A stretch of DNA of 64,000 nt, taken from Trichomonas vaginalis G3 (taxonomy: Eukaryota; Parabasalia; Trichomonadida; Trichomonadidae). The first letter of the stretch is position 1; the number at the start of each line of letters is the position of its first letter. Both the position numbers and the translations under genes were made by a program. Below the pieces are notes generated by a model that saw only the letters and a program-made list of their open reading frames with translations, did not search any database and was not told the origin of the DNA. This document shows, piece after piece, positions 45,034-53,273 of this stretch. The stretch lies in the NCBI RefSeq assembly GCF_026262505.1, contig NC_067205.1, positions 4,092,001-4,156,000 of the forward strand, given 5' to 3'.

Positions 45034-45079
45034 TAGTGGGGCTTCCAGGCACTTCGTGCCTTCTAGCCCCGAAGATGTT
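45005..45079 (-). repeat. right bracket: A27 plus the same hairpin inverted
   Basis: A 27-base A run (45,005-45,031) is followed by GGTAGTG and the reverse complement of the left hairpin (45,039-45,070). Outward it continues CGAAGATGTTT, matching the left outer bases apart from two changes. The A run joins partial unit 4 directly. Confidence 0.85.
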
Positions 45080-46576
45080 TAGTATAAATGAAGTTTTTAT
45101 TCGGAAAATTGTTAGTCTTCTTGGTCGAAAACATTATATAATGTTTCACTTTTCACAAATTATATATGTTTTCATGTTTTGTCAAGACTTCTTCGTAAAG
45201 ACTTTGTTAAGACTTCTTCGTAAAGACTTTGTTGAGATTTCTTCGTAAAGACTTTGTCAAGACTTCTTCGTAAAGACTTTGTCAAGACTTCTTCTTCGTA
45301 AAGACTTTGTCAAGACTTCTTCTTCGTAAATGTTTTGTCAAGACTTCTTCTTCGTAAATGTTTTGTCAAGACTTCTTCGTAAAGACTTTGTTGAGATTTC
45401 TTCGTAAAGACTTTGTTGAGATTTCTTCGTAAAGACTTTGTTGAGATTTCTTCATAAATGAGTGTAAATGACCCAAAAATAATGTTTATGTTAGAATGTT
45501 AGATCTAACACCTTTTCTAACATGTTTTCTCACCTCTTGAATTTTCATGAAATTTACACCAAAAATAATGTTTAGGTGAAGAGGTGAGATTTCACCTGTT
45601 TTTTCACCTCTTTTCTCACCTCTTGAATTTTCATGAAATTTACACCAAAAATATATTTTATGTTAGAATGTTAGATCTAACACCTTTTCTAACATGTTTT
45701 CTAACATCGTGAATTTTCATGAAATTTACACCAAAAATATATTTTATGTTAGAATGTTAGATCTAACACCTTTTCTAACATGTTTTCTAACATCGTGAAT
45801 TTTCATGAAATTTACACCAAAAATAATGTTTAGGTGAAGAGGTGAGATTTCACCTGTTTTTTCACCTCTTTTCTCACCTCGTGAATTTTCATGAAATTTA
45901 CACCAAAAATATACTACTAGGGTCATTTACGAAGAAATCTCAACAAAGTCTTTACGAAGAAGTCTTAACAAAGTCTTTACGATGAAATCTCAACAAAACA
46001 TAGACAAGAAAGTTCATGAGAAATTAGATGAAGAAGTCTTAACAAAGTCTTTACGAAGAAATTCATGAAAATTCAAGAGGTGAGAAATGAGGTGAAAAAA
46101 GAGGTGAAATCTCACCTCTTCACCTAAAATATATTTTTGGGTCATTTACACTCATTTATGAAGAAATCTCAACAAAGTCTTTACGAAGAAGTCTTGACAA
46201 AGTCTTTACGAAGAAATCTCAACAAAGTCTTTACGAAGAAATCTCAACAAAGTCTTTACGATGAAATCTTAACAAAACATAGACAAGAAAGTTCATGAGA
46301 AATTAGATGAAGAAGTCTTAACAAAGTCTTTACGAAGAAATTCATGAGTTTTCTACGATGTTAGAAAACATGTTAGAAAACATGTTAGATCTAACATTCT
46401 AACATAAAATATATTTTTGGGTCATTTACACTCATTTACGAAGAAATCTCAACAAAGTCTTTACGAAGAAATCTCAACAAAGTCTTTACGAAGAAATCTC
46501 AACAAAGTCTTTACGAAGAAGTGTCATATAAACATCTGTCACTTTTCAGGGAAAAAACATTTTTATTGTATATAAA
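45071..46576. repeat. terminal/subterminal repeats left of element B
   Basis: Gene-free. 45,071-45,170 is a unique AT-rich stretch with nothing recognised. From 45,175 the 25-base-type repeats run forward to about 45,470. Then come operator clusters at 45,477, 45,568 (AGGTGA type), 45,655, 45,742 and 45,828 (AGGTGA). After 45,915 the repeats run in reverse, with operators at 46,078 (AGGTGA) and 46,350. 46,486-46,540 is the inverted match to the right end of A. TTTTTATTGTATATAAA precedes the methyltransferase ATG. Confidence 0.75.
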
Positions 46577-47393
46577 ATGAATTTTACAAAACCACCGTTA
46601 CCCTTCTTTGGAAATAAGAGTAGATGTAAAGATATTCTATTGAGAGAACTTAAGAAACTACCGAATGGTCTAACATTTGTAGATTTGTTCGGTGGAAGTT
46701 TCTATATATCCCATTTGTGCCATATAATATTCCCAGACTCAAAGATTATATGCAATGACTTCGACAACTATATGAACCGTCTCAAACATATACCAGACAC
46801 AAACAAAATATTGAAAGAGTTAAAAGAAAAGATACCTATAGGTAAGATGGAACGTATACCATTAGATAAGAAAAATACTGTCAGAGAGGTTTTGAAAAAG
46901 GCAGAGTATATTGACTGGGATAGTATATCTGCTAGACTATTATATAGTGGTGCTATAAGAGTTCATGACATTGAAACACTTATGTCAAAAGTTTTATATC
47001 TTAACTATACAAATGTTTTCAAAGAGACATAGAAAAATATATTGAGGGTATAGAGTTTGTGAGATGTCATTGGACAGAGTTGTATGAAAAATATAAAGAC
47101 AAGGAAAATGTTTTCTTTATAGTGGACCCGCCGTTCTATAACACATGGGATTTTCAATACCAAGTAGACTGGACTTTGAGAGACTCTTTAGAAACTTTAG
47201 ACGTTTTACATAACCATCCATGCTTTTACTTTACATCCGATAAAAGTGGTTTGGAAACCGTTATGAGATGGTTAGAGGACATACATGACTATGAGTTTAG
47301 ATATGACAAGATAGAATATGAGAGAGGTCCTATAAACTGGAGAAAGTGTCATAACAAAGAAATTTTACTAGTAAGTAAATGTGGTTTGAAATA
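46577..47393 (+). pseudogene. DNA adenine methyltransferase (Dam-like) (element B)
   Basis: PLPFFGNKSR near the N-terminus is the motif X pattern of Dam-type enzymes, FVDLFGGSF is the AdoMet-binding motif I, and IVDPPFYNTWDF is the DPPF/Y catalytic motif IV. It would methylate adenine N6 in DNA. It is the first gene inside the left end and is followed by an overlapping small membrane gene. Broken in this copy. Confidence 0.8.
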
Positions 47394-47510
47394 GGACTAC
47401 TTGTTTTAGGTTTTTTCCATTGTGTCATTTATTTATTTGACGTGGCAGAAAGGTACAGAGAATATGAAGATGAACCAATGCCTGCAAATGTTCAGTATAT
47501 GTACTCGTAA
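47379..47510 (+). CDS. small membrane protein, 43 residues (element B)
   Basis: Conserved counterpart of 244-375: one hydrophobic segment, then a charged tail. The ATG overlaps the methyltransferase end. Confidence 0.6.
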   Translation: MWFEIGLLVLGFFHCVIYLFDVAERYREYEDEPMPANVQYMYS

Positions 47511-47533
47511 GAGATATTTTTATCTAATATTAA

Positions 47534-47896
47534 ATGGACGCACAGAACTTAGCGAATGCACAGCAACCTGGACAACCAAACCCAGAGAATATTCCAAATG
47601 AAGTTAGAATACAAACTGCAATGGCAAACTATGGTCAAGTGCCAACAGATGTACAAATGCAAACTGCCATGTCAAATGACGCTGCGTTAGGTTTGCCACC
47701 ATGGTATGCAAATATGAGATGGAAAGAGTTTTATACAAACCCCGAAGTGGGATATAAACAACTCTATGCAGATGACGCGAACACAGGAGTTGACCCAGAG
47801 TATGTTTTCTACCAGAGGAGAAATAGAATGTATGAGCTCCAGTTAAAGAATGCTATGGAACTCAACAGGAAACGTAAGAGACTAGGCGGACATTAG
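47534..47896 (+). CDS. small virion-type protein, 120 residues (element B)
   Basis: Differs from the copy at 399-761 by a single residue (MELN against MELR). Most base changes are silent, which argues for recent selection on the protein. Confidence 0.7.
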   Translation: MDAQNLANAQQPGQPNPENIPNEVRIQTAMANYGQVPTDVQMQTAMSNDAALGLPPWYANMRWKEFYTNPEVGYKQLYADDANTGVDPEYVFYQRRNRMYELQLKNAMELNRKRKRLGGH

Positions 47897-47914
47897 ATTT
47901 TTACATATAGTAAA

Positions 47915-48157
47915 ATGGGTTTCTTTGGAAGAATAGGAAACTTCTTTCGAAATGTTGGAAGAGGTATATGGAATGGAATAAAAACCGTAGGAAGAGGAAT
48001 TTGGAACGGAGTCAAAAATATTGGTAAAAGAGTAGGTCAGTTCGTTGGTATTATACCTAAAGACCCTGAACCAGAAGAACAAGCTCCTGTTATACAACAG
48101 CCTGAACCTGCACCACAGTCTAGTTGGCAACCAAATCCAACACCTCAACCGTATTAA
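47915..48157 (+). CDS. cationic amphipathic protein, 80 residues (element B)
   Basis: Counterpart of 780-1,022. Changes such as FSKI to FGRI and KSVGK to KTVGR keep the amphipathic, positively charged pattern. Confidence 0.7.
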   Translation: MGFFGRIGNFFRNVGRGIWNGIKTVGRGIWNGVKNIGKRVGQFVGIIPKDPEPEEQAPVIQQPEPAPQSSWQPNPTPQPY

Positions 48158-48159
48158 AA

Positions 48160-49008
48160 TTATATTTTTACCGTTCGATAGTAGTTGTATATGAAACTAA
48201 GTTCTAAGTAAAACGCATGGTATAATGGAATTATTCTCTTTCTTCCATCTGTAGTAAACCATACTTGAAAGTCTGAAATACTTCCACTTGGTGGTTCATA
48301 TAACTTTGTAGGTTTTTCGTAAAAGTCATTTGCCAAGCATAAGAAAGAGTTTTGCGCACCAGAAAATGAAGCATGAACTATAATAGCATCTGGGTCGAAA
48401 ACATCTTTAAATAAATATGGTTCATCTCTTGCATATCGACTGTAAATATTTGCTAAAGGAAGTTCGACTTTCTGATTTAACATTCTTTGCAAATAATACC
48501 ATGACATTGCAGTGAATTCTGTATATATTTGTTCGTCTTTCTTTGGATTGTCTTCGTAGATTTGAAATGACACTTGTGAATTTTGTTTGTCATATACAAT
48601 TCTCACATAAAGTGTGCTCTCGGTATTTGCATATTCATCAGCATATTTTGCATAACATGAATTTATTTTATCTTCTATATTTTTTAACGCAGTCTGTAGA
48701 GAAGATGAAAGGTCAACTTGTATTAGCTCAATTTCTTCCCACATTTTTCGTTTCCCTTCAGATATATAATCTATATGAAACCTTACAATAAATGGAAAAC
48801 TTTTATCTTCTACAGACACAAACTTCATTCTACGAAAGCCAATAGCTTTTGTGACAGATGGGTCTCTTAACCATCTTAACGGGTAGTCAAAACGATAGCC
48901 TTCATGCTTTACGGTCTCTGTCTCAAACTTTTGACCGACATTAGTAAAAAGTTCATCTAATGGTTTAGTTGTAGCAACTCTTGAATTTTCTTTTTCTATT
49001 GGAAGCAT
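48160..49008 (-). CDS. 282-residue protein (element B)
   Basis: One residue differs from the copy A protein (FDPDAI against FDSDAI). It is paralogous to the plus-strand gene at 53,274 in this same element. Confidence 0.7.
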   Translation of the reverse strand: MLPIEKENSRVATTKPLDELFTNVGQKFETETVKHEGYRFDYPLRWLRDPSVTKAIGFRRMKFVSVEDKSFPFIVRFHIDYISEGKRKMWEEIELIQVDLSSSLQTALKNIEDKINSCYAKYADEYANTESTLYVRIVYDKQNSQVSFQIYEDNPKKDEQIYTEFTAMSWYYLQRMLNQKVELPLANIYSRYARDEPYLFKDVFDPDAIIVHASFSGAQNSFLCLANDFYEKPTKLYEPPSGSISDFQVWFTTDGRKRIIPLYHAFYLELSFIYNYYRTVKI

Positions 49009-49026
49009 ATTTTATCTAGAATAAAA

Positions 49027-50316
49027 ATGTCAAATGAAACAGCGTCTATGAGAGAAATACAACACAACCGACAACTCATTATGCAAGCTCTAAATAAGAA
49101 CACAACAAACTTTTCAAACTATTCTAAGATATCTGAGTCATTGAAAGAAGGAAACTTAAAACTGACGATAAACCCAATGACAGATGAGTTTCTGTTTCAA
49201 GACAGTAAGAACCATACTGTCTGTGTAAATCCAACAAAAGGAACTTTAAACGAGAAGCCTATAAAAGAACTTCTTTTGAAAGCAGATGTTGACAACAAAG
49301 CTGACAAAGAGTATGTCATTGAAAAAGTTCAAGAAGAACATGACAGAGCAGATGCAACATATGCAACGAAAGAGGATGTTGAAAAGAAAGCAGATAAAAC
49401 ATATGTTAACGATGAGTTAGAATGTGTGGCTAGTGCGTTAGTGAAGAAGGCAGATAAGGAATATGTGGATGAAAAAGACAATGAAATTAAAGAAAGGGTT
49501 GAATGGTACCATGAACGGACTTCAAAGATTTTAAAAACTAAAGCCGATACAGGATGGGTTTCAGGATGTTTAGACCTTAAAGCCGACAAAGAAACTGTAG
49601 ATATGTTGACACAAACGGTTTCAAGTCATACCAGAGGTTTAATGGAAGATGGACAACAGTTGAAAGAGCTTGAGAAAGGTGTTACAGAGTTAAGGAATAC
49701 AAAAGCAGACTCGACATGGATAAAAGGATATGTAGATGCAACAAAAGAACGTATTTTCGCATGGACAGAAGGAACATACCCACAAAAATATCATAGACAT
49801 AGCATCTCTGACGTAAATGAACTTGAAGAAAGGTTATATAAGAAAGCAGACAAAACAGAGCTTCAAACATTAAAGATTGAAATACTTCAAACAGTATATC
49901 CTATAGGTTCTATTTATACGTCAATGAACTCTACCAGACCAGAAGTAGTACTTGGTTTTGGAACTTGGACTCAAATAGTCGAAAGGTTTTTGTATTGTGC
50001 AAACTCTTCAAAGGTAACAGGTGGAAGTAAAACGATTTCAGGTGAAAACATACCTGCACACAGTCACTACATAAATTTAACTACAGCTGAAGCAGGTTGG
50101 CATAAGCATAGATATTGGGATTGGACAGGAATGACAAAAGGTAAAGGATATGATGTTAAAGACGACGTTAAGTTTGCTATAAATTGTTACTGGGATGACA
50201 CTCAGGGAGGAGGAAGCCATACACATCGCATTACAGGATATTCGGAAACAACGGGACAGAGTAAAGACTACATGCCACCTTACATGACAGTTTACGCATG
50301 GTATAGAATTGCTTAG
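49027..50316 (+). CDS. fibre-like protein with phage tail-collar-like tip, 429 residues (element B)
   Basis: Residues 1-85 form a capsid-proximal head (MSNETASMREIQHNRQL). About 90-310 is a shaft of heptad-like units with recurring KADKxYVD, KADTGWVSG, KADSTWIKGYVD and KADKTEL phrases. About 315-429 is the tip: VYPIGSIYTSMNSTRP, FGTWTQIVERFLYC, SGENIPAHSHYI, HKHRYWDWTG and MPPYMTVYAWYRIA. The GSIYxS ... PAHSH ... MPPYxxVYxWxR series is characteristic of bacteriophage tail-collar or fibre tips. The protein is probably a trimeric attachment fibre. A divergent 18-base promoter is shared with the 282-residue gene. Confidence 0.75.
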   Translation: MSNETASMREIQHNRQLIMQALNKNTTNFSNYSKISESLKEGNLKLTINPMTDEFLFQDSKNHTVCVNPTKGTLNEKPIKELLLKADVDNKADKEYVIEKVQEEHDRADATYATKEDVEKKADKTYVNDELECVASALVKKADKEYVDEKDNEIKERVEWYHERTSKILKTKADTGWVSGCLDLKADKETVDMLTQTVSSHTRGLMEDGQQLKELEKGVTELRNTKADSTWIKGYVDATKERIFAWTEGTYPQKYHRHSISDVNELEERLYKKADKTELQTLKIEILQTVYPIGSIYTSMNSTRPEVVLGFGTWTQIVERFLYCANSSKVTGGSKTISGENIPAHSHYINLTTAEAGWHKHRYWDWTGMTKGKGYDVKDDVKFAINCYWDDTQGGGSHTHRITGYSETTGQSKDYMPPYMTVYAWYRIA

Positions 50317-51272
50317 TCGTCATTTTCAACTTCTTTAGCATATTCGTCAGGAGTTGTCTTATATTTGTTAGGAACTGTCTTTGAAAGTATACCACCTTGA
50401 ACTTTGACAAGTTTGAAACGAGGTCTGACAATAGTAGTTTTATCTTCTGCTTGCAGTCTGTACATTTTGCCATGTTTGCCTAAAACTTCATAATATTCTC
50501 TTGTATACTTTCTTCTATTTTTACGAACACGAATGCGAGTACCTGTCGAGTTCCCATTGTTGTCATAGTCAATAGTATTTTCATATGGGTCGCGTTTAGG
50601 TATTTCTATTTTTACTTTGTCACCTTTCTTAAGTTTGAAGCCTGGCATTCTTTCTTGTTTGTCTCTTTTGACTAAACTATTAAATATATAGTCTTTCTCT
50701 AAGTCGGGGTTGTTTTTCATTTCTTCGGGGGAGTGGTTTCCCAAACCTTTTTGTTTACGGTTATTGTAAATATTTAAAACTTGTCTCATCTTTGCCATGG
50801 AGAAGTGTCTGTACTTGTCGTCATATGACATTTCATCTACCTCACCACCTTGTGGTTGATTTAAGTCTCTTAAGATTTTTATACAACTGTCAATGACACC
50901 AAGAGCAGAATGGTTTTGGTCGACAATGAAATATTGGTTTACATTTTTTGAACGCAGATAGTTTTTAATATCGTCTGATTTGAAAGAACGTTCACAGTCA
51001 GATGTCAGTTTTGTTGGATGGTATTTGTCAACGAAGATTGTCAAAGCAGTTTTCACATCTAAAATATTTTTGGACTGTAATGGTATGGCTTCACAGTATC
51101 TTGTGTTTTGACCAACAAATATTAGCCAGTATGGTGGTCCATCTTCTCTATACCTCGGAATGTTTTCCAAGATATCCATAAACCAAGCATTTGGTGTTGA
51201 ACTAAAGATTTTTATCATGAGTGCTTTCTTTGTTGCCTTAGAAACATAGGGGTCCTTGTTTGGATTCGTCAT
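50313..51272 (-). CDS. retroviral-type (rve) integrase, 319 residues (element B)
   Basis: Same length and domain plan as the copy A enzyme, with only a handful of substitutions. The catalytic core lies at about residues 30-150 and the SH3-like C-terminal domain at about 215-300. It overlaps the end of the convergent fibre gene by four bases. Confidence 0.85.
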   Translation of the reverse strand: MTNPNKDPYVSKATKKALMIKIFSSTPNAWFMDILENIPRYREDGPPYWLIFVGQNTRYCEAIPLQSKNILDVKTALTIFVDKYHPTKLTSDCERSFKSDDIKNYLRSKNVNQYFIVDQNHSALGVIDSCIKILRDLNQPQGGEVDEMSYDDKYRHFSMAKMRQVLNIYNNRKQKGLGNHSPEEMKNNPDLEKDYIFNSLVKRDKQERMPGFKLKKGDKVKIEIPKRDPYENTIDYDNNGNSTGTRIRVRKNRRKYTREYYEVLGKHGKMYRLQAEDKTTIVRPRFKLVKVQGGILSKTVPNKYKTTPDEYAKEVENDD

Positions 51273-51289
51273 TTTTTACCCTGTAAGAA

Positions 51290-51691
51290 ATGGGTTTATT
51301 TGGCGCATTAGCAGGAGTTGCATCCAGATTTTTACCCGCAGTGGGAACAATAGCTAGAGGTGCATTTGGAATTGGAAGGAAGATTTTGAGTACATTAGGT
51401 ATACTTAAAGAGAAAGCACAACCTATTATACAAACTGTACAGAAAGGTTGGGATGTAGCACGAGATGCAGCAAATCTTATTCCAAATCCTGAAACAAGAG
51501 GAAAAGTTCAAGGATGGATGGACAATGTAGGAAGAGAAGCAGGAAACTACTATAACAAAGCAAATGACTACTATAACCAAGCAGGGCACTACATGGACCA
51601 AGGTGAAAGATTCTTTAACAGAGGATATAACCATGCACAACAGTGGGTAAACAACAACCAACCGCAACCGCCTCAAACGTGGGGAATGTAA
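51290..51691 (+). CDS. amphipathic virion-type protein, 133 residues (element B)
   Basis: The N-terminus is hydrophobic and glycine-rich (MGLFGALAGVASRFLPAVG), then GIGRKILSTLGILKEK and a helix-rich middle. Y/N/Q repeats and a proline-rich end follow (NNNQPQPPQTWGM). The plan resembles adenovirus pVI-like lytic minor capsid proteins, by analogy. TTTTTTACCCTGTAAGAA forms the shared divergent promoter with the integrase. Confidence 0.65.
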   Translation: MGLFGALAGVASRFLPAVGTIARGAFGIGRKILSTLGILKEKAQPIIQTVQKGWDVARDAANLIPNPETRGKVQGWMDNVGREAGNYYNKANDYYNQAGHYMDQGERFFNRGYNHAQQWVNNNQPQPPQTWGM

Positions 51692-51710
51692 ATTTTTTTA
51701 CTGAGATGAA

Positions 51711-51866
51711 ATGAACAATACAGCATTGAGACAAATGGGCTCAAGATGGATTTGTCGACTTCCAGCAGTTACACAACCACGTGTTTGTCAAGTCCTCCCT
51801 ATACCTCAGGAAGTTTTAGACCGACTTAAAAAACCTAAACAACCAGTTGAAAACAAACCAAACTAA
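51711..51866 (+). CDS. small protein, 51 residues (element B)
   Basis: Counterpart of 4,951-5,106, preceded by the same TTTTACTGAGATGAA leader. Confidence 0.65.
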   Translation: MNNTALRQMGSRWICRLPAVTQPRVCQVLPIPQEVLDRLKKPKQPVENKPN

Positions 51867-51885
51867 AATTTTTTACTGAGATGAA

Positions 51886-52470
51886 ATGACCGAAGAAGTT
51901 GAAACGGTAGATTTGACACCACAAACAAAAAGTTCAGAACCATTGTCAAAACCTGTCAAAGAACTTACAGATGAAGAGAAAAATTCAATAATAGAAAGTG
52001 CCAGGTCTGGAAATACAAACCCTAACTATAAAGTCACTTTTCATAGAAATGGAACGGCTAGTATCTCAAAAAAGAAACAGACTCTCACAAATAAAATATT
52101 GAAGTCTGAAGGAGCTTTCGAGACAACAGATGGAAAAGTTTACTTCACTGACCAACAGTTCATTATAGAACATCTCATTGACTTAGAGTCGAAATATTCT
52201 AAACTTTACAACAAACACAAAAAGTTGAAAGGAAAACAAAAACAAATGGCATATGATATTTATGAAGATGTTGACGACACAACCATACCTGCAAGTGAGG
52301 TAAAGTCAGAGGAACCGAAAAGTGACGAAAAACCGATAGAAGAAGGGAAGCCACAAACTGAAGAAAAACCAAAACCAAAGGTTAGTTTCCAAACTAAACC
52401 AAGTCAACCTTCATTAGCTGGTATGGGTTGGCGTCAAAGACTTATGGCAGCAGGCGGTTACGTAAAGTAA
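51886..52470 (+). CDS. 194-residue protein with adenain-type site (element B)
   Basis: Counterpart of 5,126-5,710. LAGM-G and the C-terminal MAAGGYVK are unchanged, while the E/K/P linker has drifted (EEGKPQTEEKPKPKV). Confidence 0.65.
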   Translation: MTEEVETVDLTPQTKSSEPLSKPVKELTDEEKNSIIESARSGNTNPNYKVTFHRNGTASISKKKQTLTNKILKSEGAFETTDGKVYFTDQQFIIEHLIDLESKYSKLYNKHKKLKGKQKQMAYDIYEDVDDTTIPASEVKSEEPKSDEKPIEEGKPQTEEKPKPKVSFQTKPSQPSLAGMGWRQRLMAAGGYVK

Positions 52471-52499
52471 AGAAAAAACATTTTTTTATTTTTATAAAA

Positions 52500-53219
52500 A
52501 TGCCCCCGTATAGAATGGATAGAAAATCTGCTAGAATAAAAGCAGAGTTAGAAAGATATGGTTGGAGAGTTTCAAAGAAGTTTAAATATAGGAAGGGAAG
52601 ACCCATAAAAGTCTATGACAAATTGTCTGGTCTTCGCTATGAAATGGACTTAGAAACAGCACGCGCAAATTATCCAAACAGATTAGAGAGGTTAGAAGAA
52701 GAACGTCTTATGGACATGCCTTTCGATGTTAGTGAACCTCAAGTTGAAGGACACGACGGCTTTGCCAGATTCTACTGGAAACATGACGAACAATTGCATC
52801 CTTTGAGAAGGAAAAAAGGAAAAGGTGAAGACGCACATGCTCCCATGGAAAGAACAAGATATGCATATGAAAAGTATCGTGAAGTTAGAAGTCAAATTAC
52901 ATCTGGTCGAACCTTTACAGTAAACTTTGACGAAGGAAAGAACAAAGAAGGCTTCATGGGAGTACTTGCTGCCATACAAGACGGAAATAAGAAAGGATAC
53001 AATCTCAGACTAACCGTAACAGATTTGGACGGTCATATATACTACTCACATGGCAATGTCGCAACAGCTGCAATGCTTCTTGACGCTTTCAAGACTACAA
53101 AGAGAGAACAAATGGTTGACTCCGACTCAGACATTTTGAATGCAATTGAAGGAATTGTAAGCGTGAAGTTCGAATGGTACCAACCTAACCCTCAAGCAGT
53201 CAGACAACATGTTTGTTAG
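52500..53219 (+). CDS. 239-residue protein, unknown (element B only)
   Basis: I chose the ATG at 52,500, directly after TTTTTTTATTTTTATAAA. The N-terminal 70 residues are basic (MPPYRMDRKSARIKAELERY, KFKYRKGRPIKVYDKLSG). The C-terminal half has FTVNFDEGKNKEGFMGVLAA and LRLTVTDLDGHIYYSHGN. No family recognised. No counterpart in copy A. Confidence 0.65.
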   Translation: MPPYRMDRKSARIKAELERYGWRVSKKFKYRKGRPIKVYDKLSGLRYEMDLETARANYPNRLERLEEERLMDMPFDVSEPQVEGHDGFARFYWKHDEQLHPLRRKKGKGEDAHAPMERTRYAYEKYREVRSQITSGRTFTVNFDEGKNKEGFMGVLAAIQDGNKKGYNLRLTVTDLDGHIYYSHGNVATAAMLLDAFKTTKREQMVDSDSDILNAIEGIVSVKFEWYQPNPQAVRQHVC

Positions 53220-53273
53220 ATGAGAAATATGAAGTAAAAACATTTTTAAACCATATATTTTTACATATATTAA

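Larger units (their letters stand above)
23251..45070. mobile_element. 21.8 kb inserted block: tandem array bracketed by inverted hairpin/homopolymer ends
   Basis: Both ends carry the same 38-39 base GC-rich sequence in opposite orientation, each followed inward by a homopolymer (29 T at left, 27 A at right). Between them are three whole units and one partial unit of a repeat of about 6.44 kb. The block interrupts the repeat zone between elements A and B. No transposase or integrase was seen inside it. Whether it moved as one unit or is an integrated amplicon is unknown. Confidence 0.7.
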
